The notes under the pieces were generated by a model that made no database searches, was not told the origin of the DNA, and was given only the letters and a program-made list of their open reading frames with translations. Both the position numbers and the translations under genes were made by a program. From Bacillus sp. OxB-1 (lineage in GTDB: Bacteria > Bacillota > Bacilli > Bacillales_A > Planococcaceae), in the NCBI RefSeq assembly GCF_000829195.1, contig NZ_AP013294.1:1995001-2059000 (forward strand): DNA of 64,000 nt, given 5' to 3'. This document shows, piece by piece, positions 53,889 through 64,000 of the stretch (the stretch's first letter is position 1; each line of letters begins with the position of its first letter).

Positions 53889-53930
53889 TTTATTCGAGAT
53901 GGATAGCGATATGACTAAGGAGGAAATGGA

Positions 53931-56693
53931 ATGGATTACAAGGATACACTGCTCATGCCGAAAACGGATTTCCCGATGCGTGGGAATCTACCGAACAATG
54001 AGCCGAAAATGCAGGAAAAATGGGAAGGGATGGACATCTACAAAAAGGTGCAGGAGCGGACAGAAGGCCGGCCGTTTTTCGTCCTGCATGATGGTCCTCC
54101 GTACGCGAACGGTGATTTGCATATGGGGCATGCCTTGAACAAAGTGTTGAAAGATATGATTGTCCGGCATAAGTCGATGACCGGCTTCCATGCGCCTTAT
54201 GTGCCGGGCTGGGATACACATGGTCTGCCGATCGAGCAGGCGCTAGTCAATAAAGGCGTCAAGCGGAAAGAGCATTCCGTTGCGGAATTCCGTAAAATGT
54301 GCGAAGACTATGCGTATAGCCAAATCGATGGCCAACGGTCCCAATTCAAACGGATCGGTGTCCGTGGTGACTGGGAAAATCCATACATCACTTTGAAACC
54401 GGCGTTTGAAGCACGTCAAATCCAAGTGTTCGGCGATATGGCGAAAAAAGGGTATATCTATAAAGGACTCAAACCGGTATATTGGTCGCCATCGAGTGAA
54501 TCGGCATTGGCTGAGGCGGAAATCGAATACAAGGACAAGAAATCACCGTCCATTTACGTCAGCTTCCCGGTGAAAGACGGGCAGGGCGTCCTGGATAATG
54601 ATGTGGAGTTCATGATCTGGACGACGACACCATGGACGATTCCGGCGAACCTCGGGATTTCGGTCCATCCGGATTTCCAATACGCTATCGTCAAAGTGAA
54701 AGACCGGAAGTTTTTAATTGCGAAAGAATTGGTTGAAATGGCAGCGAAGGAAATCGGCTGGGAAGAGTATTCCGTAGAGCGTGAACTGAAAGGCTCGGAA
54801 TTGGACCGTATCGTGGCGAAGCATCCGATTTATGACCGGGATTCCCTTGTCATGCTCGGGGAGCACGTCACGTTGGATGCGGGGACTGGCTGTGTCCATA
54901 CGGCGCCAGGCCACGGGGAAGACGACTTTTACGTATCCAAAGCATATGGGATTGATGCCCTTTCCCCGATCGATGACCGAGGTGTCATGACGGCAGAAGC
55001 TCCAGGATTTGAAGGATTGTTCTATGACGACGCGAATAAAGCCGTCACGGAAGCGCTGGACAAAGCGGGCGCTCTTCAGCATTTGTCCTTCATCACCCAT
55101 TCGTATCCACATGACTGGCGGACGAAAAAACCGGTCATCTTCCGTGCGACTGCCCAATGGTTCGCTTCAATCGAATCATTCCGGGATGAATTGCTGGAAG
55201 CGATCCGCAATACGAAGTTCACGCCTTCTTGGGGCGAGACACGCTTGTATAACATGGTTCGTGACCGAGGCGACTGGTGTATTTCACGACAACGGGTATG
55301 GGGTGTACCGATTCCTGTATTTTACGCGGAAAACGGAGAATCCATCATCACAGATGAGACGATCGAACATGTTGCCCACCTGTTCCGCGAACATGGGTCG
55401 AATATTTGGTTTGAACGCGAGGCGAAAGATTTATTGCCGGAAGGGTTCACGCATGAAGGAAGCCCGAATGGCCAATTCACGAAAGAAACGGATATCATGG
55501 ACGTCTGGTTCGACTCCGGCTCCACTCATCAAGGCGTTCTTGTCGAGCGGGATGATCTCGTCTATCCGGCTGACCTATATTTGGAAGGGTCCGACCAGTA
55601 TCGCGGATGGTTCAATTCCTCGCTTACGACAAGTGTCGCCATTAATGGGCATGCTCCGTACAAAGGTTTGCTAAGCCATGGCTTCACATTGGACGGCGAA
55701 GGGCGGAAGATGAGTAAATCACTCGGAAACGTCATCGTGCCTGCTAAAGTGATGAACCAGCTCGGAGCTGACATCTTGCGTCTGTGGGTTTCGTCGGTCG
55801 ACTATACGGCGGATGTCCGGGTTTCCGACTCCAATTTCAAACAGGTGTCCGAAGTATACCGGAAAATCCGGAATACGCTGCGCTTCCTGCACGGCAATAC
55901 ATCGGACTTCGATCCGTCAACAGACAGCATCGCTTTCGCTGATTTGCGCCCTGTGGATCAATACGTCTACCTCCGCTTGCAAGACTTGGTCCAAGAGGTC
56001 CGGGAAGCGTATGACCGCTATGAGTTTGCGGGCGTTTACCATGCGGTGAACAATTTCTGTACAGGTGAGCTCAGCTCATTCTATCTCGATATCGCGAAAG
56101 ATGTCGTATATATCGAAGGGGCAGATCATCCGCACCGCCGTGCGATGCAGACCGTCATGTACGAATCCCTCATGGCGTTGCTGAAGCTGCTTTCACCGAT
56201 CTTACCGCATACGACGGACGAGATGTGGGGCTACCTCGAGCATGTGAAAGAGGAAAGTGTCCAATTGACGGATATGCCGGAAGCGCAAGATTTCGGGGAA
56301 GAGGCGGCACAACTTCGCGAGCGCTTCTCGACATTGATGTTGATCCGCGACGATGTCCTAAAAGCATTGGAAGAAGCACGGAATGCAAAAGTGATCGGAA
56401 AATCGCTCGAATCGAAAGTGACTGTAGCGCTGCCTGAAAACCTTCAAGGGGTATTTGGCGCAACAGATATCGACTTTGCTCAATTCTTCATCGTGTCCCA
56501 GTTCGTAGAAGGGGCAATCGATCAAATGCCGGAAGGAACACTGAAGCTCGACACGGTCAGCGTGTTCGTCGAGAGAGCGGACGGGGAAAAATGCGAACGC
56601 TGCTGGACGATCTCCGAAACAGTCGGTTCGGATAAAACCCATCCTGCCCTATGTACCCGCTGCGCCGATGTAGTGAATAAATATTACGCATAA
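53931..56693 (+). CDS. ileS: Isoleucyl-tRNA synthetase
   Basis: 920 aa class Ia synthetase. HIGH motif as HMGH in [15 protein letters not shown] (about residue 57), editing domain ([27 protein letters not shown]), KMSKS in [10 protein letters not shown], anticodon domain, and C-terminal zinc site (CERCW, CTRC). AAGGAGGAAAT precedes the ATG. Controlled by the T-box leader and ended by a terminator. Confidence 0.98.
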   Translation: MDYKDTLLMPKTDFPMRGNLPNNEPKMQEKWEGMDIYKKVQERTEGRPFFVLHDGPPYANGDLHMGHALNKVLKDMIVRHKSMTGFHAPYVPGWDTHGLPIEQALVNKGVKRKEHSVAEFRKMCEDYAYSQIDGQRSQFKRIGVRGDWENPYITLKPAFEARQIQVFGDMAKKGYIYKGLKPVYWSPSSESALAEAEIEYKDKKSPSIYVSFPVKDGQGVLDNDVEFMIWTTTPWTIPANLGISVHPDFQYAIVKVKDRKFLIAKELVEMAAKEIGWEEYSVERELKGSELDRIVAKHPIYDRDSLVMLGEHVTLDAGTGCVHTAPGHGEDDFYVSKAYGIDALSPIDDRGVMTAEAPGFEGLFYDDANKAVTEALDKAGALQHLSFITHSYPHDWRTKKPVIFRATAQWFASIESFRDELLEAIRNTKFTPSWGETRLYNMVRDRGDWCISRQRVWGVPIPVFYAENGESIITDETIEHVAHLFREHGSNIWFEREAKDLLPEGFTHEGSPNGQFTKETDIMDVWFDSGSTHQGVLVERDDLVYPADLYLEGSDQYRGWFNSSLTTSVAINGHAPYKGLLSHGFTLDGEGRKMSKSLGNVIVPAKVMNQLGADILRLWVSSVDYTADVRVSDSNFKQVSEVYRKIRNTLRFLHGNTSDFDPSTDSIAFADLRPVDQYVYLRLQDLVQEVREAYDRYEFAGVYHAVNNFCTGELSSFYLDIAKDVVYIEGADHPHRRAMQTVMYESLMALLKLLSPILPHTTDEMWGYLEHVKEESVQLTDMPEAQDFGEEAAQLRERFSTLMLIRDDVLKALEEARNAKVIGKSLESKVTVALPENLQGVFGATDIDFAQFFIVSQFVEGAIDQMPEGTLKLDTVSVFVERADGEKCERCWTISETVGSDKTHPALCTRCADVVNKYYA

Positions 56694-56703
56694 ATGCTGT
56701 GAC

Positions 56704-56746
56704 AAAGCTGCCCGAATAGCCGGATAAGGCGCGGGCGGCTTTTTAT
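56704..56746 (+). terminator. Terminator after ileS
   Basis: AAAGCTGCCCG / CGGGCGGCTTT arms (one G-U) and T5. Confidence 0.85.
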
Positions 56747-56797
56747 TCCTTTCGTATGGTAGAATAAAAACGAAACTGTCGGACGGAGGTTGTGGGA

Positions 56798-57280
56798 TTG
56801 CTCATTTTTTACGGAGTGGCGGCACTGGTGATCATCTTGGATCAATGGACGAAATGGCTCGTCGTACAAAACATGGAACTGAACGAACGGATCGGAATCA
56901 TGGAACCTTATTTAGGATTGTTGTCCCACCGGAATCGGGGGGCCGCATGGGGAATGCTCGAGGGCCAAATGTGGCTATTCTACATTGTGACGGTCATAGT
57001 CATCTGCGGCATCATTTATTTTTTTCATAAAGAAGCGAAAGGGCATCCATTGTTTGGCTTGAGTTTGATGCTTTTATTGGGAGGAGCAATCGGGAATTTC
57101 ATCGATCGGCTATGGAGGAAAGAAGTCGTCGATTTTGTCGATGTCCTGATTCCCGTCCTCAATTATGATTTTCCGATTTTCAATGTAGCAGATGCCGCAT
57201 TGACGGTAGGTGTGATTTTAATCATTCTCCATCTTTTCATGGATGAAATGAAGAATAAGAAAAAGGAAAAGGTGTCCTGA
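56798..57280 (+). CDS. lspA: Prolipoprotein signal peptidase LspA
   Basis: 160 aa, four helices, aspartic protease that cuts lipoprotein signals such as that of CtaC. LDQWTKWLVVQNM, SHRNRGAAWGM, GGAIGNFIDRLWRKEVVDFVDV (catalytic Asp) and FNVADAALTVG (second Asp). TTG 56798 is eight bases from GGAGG; GTG 56792 is too close. rluD begins directly after the stop. Confidence 0.96.
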   Translation: MLIFYGVAALVIILDQWTKWLVVQNMELNERIGIMEPYLGLLSHRNRGAAWGMLEGQMWLFYIVTVIVICGIIYFFHKEAKGHPLFGLSLMLLLGGAIGNFIDRLWRKEVVDFVDVLIPVLNYDFPIFNVADAALTVGVILIILHLFMDEMKNKKKEKVS

Positions 57281-58195
57281 ATGGGAAAAATTGAAATTGA
57301 AATTACAGAGGAACAAAAAGGGAACCGGATCGACAAGGCATTAAGCGATCTCCAGCCGGAATGGTCTCGGACGCAAATCCAGCAGTGGCTGAAAAGTGGC
57401 CTTGTGTTGGTTGCCGATAAACCGGTGAAACCGAACTACAAAGTGAATCCCGGAGAAATCATCGTTGTCGATGAGCCCGAGCCGGAAGAGCTGAACGTCG
57501 TGGCGGAAGATTTGGGGTTGGATATCGTGTATGAGGATAAAGATGTCCTCGTCGTCAACAAGCCCCGGGGAATGGTCGTCCACCCGGCTCCCGGCCATAT
57601 GACCGGCACGATCGTCAATGGATTGATGCACCATTGCACAGATCTATCGGGCATTAACGGAGTGCTTCGTCCCGGGATTGTCCACCGGATCGATAAGGAC
57701 ACTACCGGTTTGTTGATGGTGGCGAAGAACGATCAGGCGCATGTCTCGCTCGTCAATCAATTGGTGGAGAAAACGGTCACGCGCGTTTACACGGCACTTG
57801 TCCACGGACATATCGCACATGACAACGGCACCATCGACGCACCGATCGGCCGAGATCCACGGGACCGCCAAAGCATGACCGTGGTGGGTAACGGAAAACA
57901 TGCCGTCACCCATTTCAAAGTGTTGGAGCGTTTCGGCGACTTTACGTTGGTCGAGTGCCGTTTGGAAACAGGACGGACCCACCAAATCCGCGTCCATATG
58001 AAGTATATCGGTTTCCCGCTTGCCGGAGATCCGAAATACGGACCGAAAAAGACAATCGATTTCGGAGGCCAGGTCCTCCATGCAGGGACGCTCGGATTTA
58101 CACATCCTTCAACGGGGGAATATCTAGAGTTCAGCAGCCCTTTACCCGAAGATTTCCAGCAACTGCTCGACGAGTTGAGAGAAGGGAAACTTTGA
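57281..58195 (+). CDS. rluD: RluD family rRNA pseudouridine synthase (YlyB)
   Basis: 304 aa. N-terminal S4 domain (GNRIDKALSDLQPEWSRTQIQQWL) and RluA-type catalytic domain with the Asp in HRIDKDTTGLL, VNKPRGMVVHP, and ETGRTHQIRVHMKYIGFPLAGDPKYG. It probably makes pseudouridines in 23S rRNA helix 69. ATG abuts the lspA TGA; AAGGAAAAGGTG upstream. Confidence 0.95.
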   Translation: MGKIEIEITEEQKGNRIDKALSDLQPEWSRTQIQQWLKSGLVLVADKPVKPNYKVNPGEIIVVDEPEPEELNVVAEDLGLDIVYEDKDVLVVNKPRGMVVHPAPGHMTGTIVNGLMHHCTDLSGINGVLRPGIVHRIDKDTTGLLMVAKNDQAHVSLVNQLVEKTVTRVYTALVHGHIAHDNGTIDAPIGRDPRDRQSMTVVGNGKHAVTHFKVLERFGDFTLVECRLETGRTHQIRVHMKYIGFPLAGDPKYGPKKTIDFGGQVLHAGTLGFTHPSTGEYLEFSSPLPEDFQQLLDELREGKL

Positions 58196-58249
58196 CTGGA
58201 TCCATTGGTATATAAGTTGGATTTATTATATTACCTATTCACTTAGTTG

Positions 58250-58446
58250 ATTGGAGTGCAGAGCGGCGACTCCAGCGAAGGGGCTGTCCGAAAAGTCCAG
58301 GCACAGAGTTGGATACTAGCAAAAAGCAAGGGCGCCGGGAGACTCCTGCGGGAAAGCCGGCCGACGAGACCCCGCACGGCTGTAAGCCGGAGGAGGCTCG
58401 TCGGCTGGCCCGCGGAAAGCGTCCGCTCGGAACGGAAATCAACGGT
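58250..58446. repeat. Interspersed non-coding repeat of Bacillaceae/Planococcaceae type
   Basis: Opens GATTGGAGTG and closes CGGAAATCAACGG, with the inner landmarks GAGACTCCTGCGGG, GACGAGACCCCGC, GAGGAGGCTCGTC and CCCGCGGAAAGCG that pair into long helices. I recognise this pattern from intergenic regions of many Bacillus-group genomes (memory, not a search). About 65 bp (58280-58345) looks inserted after the first GCGACTCC. It lies in the 490-bp gap between rluD and pyrR. Confidence 0.65.
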
Positions 58447-58498
58447 TAGAAGAAGTTATTTATTTCAATTTAAATAAATTAATAAAGTATACAACTTG

Positions 58499-58527
58499 TT
58501 GACATGCAAACAATACAGAGGTATACT
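58499..58527 (+). promoter_or_regulatory. Promoter of the pyr operon
   Basis: TTGACA, 17 bp, TATACT (eleven of twelve). Expected start about 58534. Confidence 0.9.
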
Positions 58528-58534
58528 GAACCAA

Positions 58535-59250
<716 letters not shown>

Positions 59251-59276
59251 AAAGCGTCGCGGAGGAAAATGAAATT

Positions 59277-60563
59277 ATGAACGGAAAAGTTCTGGATGTG
59301 CATCAAAAGCCGACTATCGATAAATGGCTTGCCTTAAGTTTACAACATATGTTTGCAATGTTCGGAGCGACTATTTTAGTCCCGAAACTCGTCGGACTCA
59401 GTCCGGCCATCGCGCTGTTGACAAGTGGGATTGCGACAATCGTCTTTGTCCTAGTGACCGGCTTCAAAGTGCCGGCGTATCTCGGATCCTCGTTCGCCTT
59501 CATCGCACCGATCTTAGCTGCGACGGAAACGGGTGGCATTGGCAGCGCGATGATCGGAAGCATGTTCGTGTCGCTGGTCTATGCAATCGTCTCCCTTCTC
59601 ATCTGGACCACCGGGTCGGCATGGATCATGAAACTGCTGCCCCCGGTCGTAGTGGGACCGGTCATCATGGTTATCGGACTGGCAGTGGCGCCGGTTGCGG
59701 TCAACATGGCAAGCACGATTAAAGTGGGGGGCGAAGACGTCTATAGTATGCTGCACTTTTCGGCCGCATTGGTTACGTTAGCGTCGGCCATCATCTGCCT
59801 TATGTTCTTCCGGGGGGTTATCAGCTTGATGCCGGTGCTGATCGGTATCGTCGTCGGATACATCTACTCCGGATTCATCGGAATCCTCGATTGGCAACCG
59901 GTGCGGGATGCAGCCTGGCTGGAAATACCGGAATTCCTAATTCCCGGTGTCGATTATGAATTCGTTATCACGCCTACCTTGCTGCTGATCATGGTGCCGA
60001 TCTCGATTGTCACCATTTCCGAGCATATCGGCCACCAGCTTGTACTCGGCCGGGTCGTGGAAAAGGATTTCATCAAAGATCCCGGTCTAAACCGTTCGAT
60101 CCTAGGAGATGGGCTAGGGACGCTGATCAGTGGCCTGCTCGGCGGTCCGCCAAAGACGACGTATGGGGAAAACATCGGTGTCATGGCGATCACCCGGGTG
60201 TACAGTGTCTATGTCATCATGGGGGCAGCCGTGTTTGCCATCATCTTCTCCTTCATCGGTAAAATGATGGCGATGATCCAGACGATCCCTACGGCAGTTT
60301 TGGGAGGAATTTCCATACTATTATTCGGAATCATTGCGTCATCCGGATTGCGAATGCTCGTCGATCATAAGGTCGACTTCGGGAAGCAGCGCAACTTGGT
60401 CATCACCTCAGTCATTCTAGTCATCGGTATCGGAGGTGCGACCATCCAAGTGAGCGAGACATTCCAAGTCGGCGGCATGGCGCTGGCCGCCATCGTCGGT
60501 GTCATCTTGAACCTTATCCTCCCAGGCAGAACAGATGAAAGCCTGGCGGATGAAACTGAATAG
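59277..60563 (+). CDS. pyrP: Uracil permease PyrP
   Basis: 428 aa NCS2-family uracil-proton symporter with about 14 helices. QHMFAMFGATILVPKLVGLSP, SFAFIAPI, EHIGHQLVLGRVV, GDGLGTLISGLLGGPPKTTYGENIGVMAITRVYS. GGAGG precedes the ATG. Only 26 bases separate it from pyrR, so the pyrR-pyrP attenuator of B. subtilis is missing. Confidence 0.96.
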   Translation: MNGKVLDVHQKPTIDKWLALSLQHMFAMFGATILVPKLVGLSPAIALLTSGIATIVFVLVTGFKVPAYLGSSFAFIAPILAATETGGIGSAMIGSMFVSLVYAIVSLLIWTTGSAWIMKLLPPVVVGPVIMVIGLAVAPVAVNMASTIKVGGEDVYSMLHFSAALVTLASAIICLMFFRGVISLMPVLIGIVVGYIYSGFIGILDWQPVRDAAWLEIPEFLIPGVDYEFVITPTLLLIMVPISIVTISEHIGHQLVLGRVVEKDFIKDPGLNRSILGDGLGTLISGLLGGPPKTTYGENIGVMAITRVYSVYVIMGAAVFAIIFSFIGKMMAMIQTIPTAVLGGISILLFGIIASSGLRMLVDHKVDFGKQRNLVITSVILVIGIGGATIQVSETFQVGGMALAAIVGVILNLILPGRTDESLADETE

Positions 60564-60574
60564 TCCACACCTTT

Positions 60575-60680
60575 TAACATTATCCAGAGAGATACGAAAG
60601 GTTCGTTTGCCGGATTCCTTTACGGGACTCCTGTATGCTGCTTGCGAGCCTTTCCAAAGAACGGAAAGGCTCTTTTTTGG
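60575..60680 (+). promoter_or_regulatory. Second PyrR attenuator, pyrP-pyrB gap
   Basis: A variant PyrR loop at 60582-60601 (ATCCAGAGAGAT then ACGAAAGG) and a terminator GAGCCTTTCC / GGAAAGGCTC with T6 at 60646-60678. The order is that of the B. subtilis pyrP-pyrB attenuator. Confidence 0.88.
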
Positions 60681-60719
60681 GAGTATGATTGACTGGTAAA
60701 AGTCATGCACTTCTGTTGA

Positions 60720-61631
<912 letters not shown>

Positions 61632-61632
61632 C

Positions 61633-62910
61633 ATGAAAAAACTAATCCGAGGAGTCAGAATCTTAAACGGAGAAGGACAACTTCAACATACAGATGTAAA
61701 AATAACCGATGATAAAATAACCGAAATTGGTGCGAATCTGGCTCCGGAGGGCGCTGAAATCATAGAAGGGAATGGCCTGTTCCTCTCTCCAGGATTCATC
61801 GATGTCCACGTCCATTTGCGTGAACCGGGTGGAGAACATAAAGAAACCATTGCCAGCGGGACGTTAGCAGCTGCAAAAGGCGGCTATACGACGGTATGTT
61901 CGATGCCGAACACCCGCCCTGTGCCGGACACAAAAGAAAATTTGGATTTTGTTAATGGTTTGATTGCCAAAAACGCTTTGATCCGTGTATTGCCATACGC
62001 CTCCATCACAATCCGCGAAGCGGGGAAAGAACGGACTAACTTGGCTGAACTGAAAAAGCATGGTGCGTTTGCTTTCACCGACGATGGGGTGGGTGTCCAG
62101 CAGGCCGGCATGATGTATGAGGCAATGCAAGACGCGGCTCAAATCGGTATGGCGATTGTCGCGCATTGCGAAGACAATACCCTCATCTATGGAGGCGCGA
62201 TGCACGAAGGGAAGCGCAATAAGGAATTGGGACTTCCGGGCATTCCATCCATTGCGGAATCTGTACATATCGCGCGTGATATCCTCCTTGCCGAGGCGGC
62301 GGGAGCCCATTATCACGTATGCCATGTCAGCACGAAAGAATCCGTCCGGACGATCAGGGACGCGAAGAAAGCAGGGATCCATGTAACAGCGGAAGTAAGC
62401 CCACATCATTTGCTTCTATGCGAAGATGATATTCCGGGAGATGACGCAGACTGGAAAATGAATCCTCCATTGCGAGGAAAAGAGGATTTGCTGGCGCTCC
62501 GCGAAGGATTGCTCGACGGCACGATCGACTGCATTGCGACCGACCATGCCCCGCATACAGCGGAAGAGAAAAGCGTCGGAATGGAAAAAGCCCCTTTTGG
62601 CATCACGGGATTCGAAACGGCATTCCCGCTCCTATACACGAATTTCGTCAAGGAGGGGAAATGGACGCTGCAGCAATTGATCGATTGGATGACCGCAAAA
62701 CCGGCCGAAGTATTCGGATTGCCATATGGGAAGCTGGAAGTCGGGGCACAAGCAGACCTAGTCCTGATCGATCTGGAAAAAGAACAAGAAATCGACCGCA
62801 AGACCTTCCTATCCAAAGGGAAGAATACACCATTCGATGGCCAGCAATGTACGGGTTGGCCGGTAAAAACGATTTACGGCGGAAAAGTCGTCTGGGAGGA
62901 TGCTGAATGA
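61633..62910 (+). CDS. pyrC: Dihydroorotase
   Basis: 425 aa type I zinc amidohydrolase. [19 protein letters not shown] (metal His pair), [30 protein letters not shown] and [12 protein letters not shown] (catalytic Asp). AGGGAGG precedes the ATG within the end of pyrB. It overlaps pyrAA by four bases (ATGA). Confidence 0.97.
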   Translation: MKKLIRGVRILNGEGQLQHTDVKITDDKITEIGANLAPEGAEIIEGNGLFLSPGFIDVHVHLREPGGEHKETIASGTLAAAKGGYTTVCSMPNTRPVPDTKENLDFVNGLIAKNALIRVLPYASITIREAGKERTNLAELKKHGAFAFTDDGVGVQQAGMMYEAMQDAAQIGMAIVAHCEDNTLIYGGAMHEGKRNKELGLPGIPSIAESVHIARDILLAEAAGAHYHVCHVSTKESVRTIRDAKKAGIHVTAEVSPHHLLLCEDDIPGDDADWKMNPPLRGKEDLLALREGLLDGTIDCIATDHAPHTAEEKSVGMEKAPFGITGFETAFPLLYTNFVKEGKWTLQQLIDWMTAKPAEVFGLPYGKLEVGAQADLVLIDLEKEQEIDRKTFLSKGKNTPFDGQQCTGWPVKTIYGGKVVWEDAE

Positions 62911-64000
62911 TGAAAAAACGATTACTCATTTTAGAAGATGGCTCTATTTTTGAAGGGACCGCTTTCGGTTCCGATGAAGCTTCCATCGGTGAAACAACGT
63001 TTTCCACAGGAATGACAGGTTACCAGGAAGTCATTTCCAACCCATCAGCATGTGGACAAATCATTGTCATGACGTATCCATTGATCGGAAATTACGGCAT
63101 CAATCGCGATGATTATGAATCGATCGATTTGGCCATAAACGGACTGGTCGTACGTGAACTGGCGGATGAGCCTTCCAACTTCAGAAGCAGCATGACGTTA
63201 GATGAATTATTATCCATCAAAGGAATTCCGGGAATCCAAGGGATTGATACACGGAAATTGACTCGCCTCTTGCGGGATAAAGGCTCCTTGAAAGGGATCT
63301 TGACAGCGGCGGGAGAAGAACCGAACATCGAGGAAAAAATTGCGGAAGTACAAGCAACAACATTACCGACCGACCTAGTGGCACGGGTTTCGACAAGAAA
63401 ATCCTATCCAAGCCCAGGCCGCGGCAAGCGGGTTGTCTTGATCGACTACGGTATGAAACATGGCATCCTTCGTGAATTGAATAACAAGGACTGTGACGTC
63501 GTAGTCGTGCCGTATAATACTTCATCTGAAGAAATATTGGCCCTCAGCCCGGATGGCATCGTCCTTTCCAACGGTCCCGGCAATCCGGAAGACGTGGAAG
63601 GCGCAGTGGATATCATCAAGGAATTGCTTGGCAAAGCGCCGATCTTCGGCATCGGACTTGGCCATCAACTGTTCGCATTAGCTTGCGGGGCAAAAACCGT
63701 GAAGCTGAAAAACGGACATAACGGAGGGAACCATCCGGTGAAAGAATTGGCAACCGGCCGGACTGAACTGACAGCCCAATGTCACAGCTACGCAGTGGAT
63801 GAAGCATCGCTCGCGGGAACAGGTCTGGAAGTGACCCATATCGCATTGAATGATGGCTCGATCGAAGGATTGAAAAGCGAACAATACCAAGCATTCTCGG
63901 TCCAGTTCCATCCGGAAGCATCGCCGGGCCCTGAAGATTCGATTCATCTATTCGGAAGATTTACCGATTTCATGAAAACGAGCAACGGAAAGGAGCATAC
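62907..64000 (+). CDS. pyrAA: Carbamoyl-phosphate synthase small subunit, catalytic Cys replaced (3' end outside window)
   Basis: The first ~364 residues. N-terminal CPSase domain ([52 protein letters not shown]) and class I amidotransferase domain ([24 protein letters not shown]). The nucleophile elbow, normally GICLGHQ, reads GIGLGHQ (Gly codon 63654-63656, residue 250). The QNHGY/F loop reads QCHSY (residues 291-295), changing two glutamine-binding positions. His335 and Glu337 (QFHPE) remain. It cannot be a normal glutaminase; the subunit may be structural with ammonia as donor. Frame is intact and placed as in B. subtilis pyrAA. Starts: tandem ATG at 62907 and 62910. Confidence 0.95.
   Translation, partial: MMKKRLLILEDGSIFEGTAFGSDEASIGETTFSTGMTGYQEVISNPSACGQIIVMTYPLIGNYGINRDDYESIDLAINGLVVRELADEPSNFRSSMTLDELLSIKGIPGIQGIDTRKLTRLLRDKGSLKGILTAAGEEPNIEEKIAEVQATTLPTDLVARVSTRKSYPSPGRGKRVVLIDYGMKHGILRELNNKDCDVVVVPYNTSSEEILALSPDGIVLSNGPGNPEDVEGAVDIIKELLGKAPIFGIGLGHQLFALACGAKTVKLKNGHNGGNHPVKELATGRTELTAQCHSYAVDEASLAGTGLEVTHIALNDGSIEGLKSEQYQAFSVQFHPEASPGPEDSIHLFGRFTDFMKTSNGKEH

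Overview
The window is a chromosomal core segment of an endospore-forming Firmicute, most like Planococcaceae (Sporosarcina/Lysinibacillus relatives). Three things point there. Gene order follows the Bacillus subtilis pycA-cta-ylb-dcw-spoIIG-ylm-ileS-pyr region almost step for step. Sporulation genes are present (spoVD, spoVE, spoIIGA, sigE, sigG). The dcw cluster lacks murE, murG and murB, as in staphylococci and Lys-type Planococcaceae. Shine-Dalgarno sequences are strong, and TTG and GTG starts are common. No phage, insertion sequence, CRISPR, tRNA or rRNA was seen. Genus is inferred, not proven.

Layout. 0-9.5 kb: end of pyruvate carboxylase, then divergent ctaA and ctaBCDEF-G with a DUF420 factor, giving heme A synthesis and a caa3-type cytochrome oxidase. 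9.5-24.3 kb: the ylb region (ylbC, ylbF, ylbG, rsmD, coaD, ylbJ, ylbL, tmcAL, ylbN, rpmF) interrupted by genes foreign to the B. subtilis order: an AI-2E-type membrane protein, yugN, an aspartokinase without ACT domains, a relocated murE, a glycerophosphodiesterase and two unrecognised genes. 24.4-24.85 kb: a G-poor tandem array of about 21-nt units. 24.9-29.2 kb: a crotonase and a three-gene biotin-dependent acyl-CoA carboxylase behind a promoter with a CcpA site. 29.3-32.3 kb: panE, a DUF3397 protein and bshC. 32.5-47.3 kb: the dcw cluster from mraZ to ftsZ. 47.4-47.65 kb: a second array of the same 21-nt family. 47.8-50.2 kb: spoIIGA-sigE-sigG. 50.4-58.2 kb: ylmC, ylmE, sepF, ylmG, ylmH, divIVA, T-box-controlled ileS, lspA, rluD. 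58.5 kb to the end: the pyr operon with PyrR attenuators, running into a partial carbamoyl-phosphate synthase small subunit.

How it fits together. Vegetative division (dcw, sepF, divIVA) and sporulation-specific wall synthesis (spoVD, spoVE, sigE, sigG) lie in one block. The most interesting reading is that the relocated MurE is a sporulation-specific diaminopimelate ligase for spore cortex. It carries the diaminopimelate signature DNPR, has a sigma-E-like promoter, and is divergent from an aspartokinase that lacks feedback domains. This would match organisms such as Lysinibacillus sphaericus, whose vegetative wall uses lysine and whose cortex uses diaminopimelate.

Other standouts. The PyrAA small subunit has lost its catalytic cysteine (Gly instead) and two glutamine-binding residues, which predicts ammonia-dependent pyrimidine synthesis. 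The two 21-nt arrays each follow the terminator of a plus-strand operon. A ten-codon upstream ORF seems to drive translation of ylbJ.
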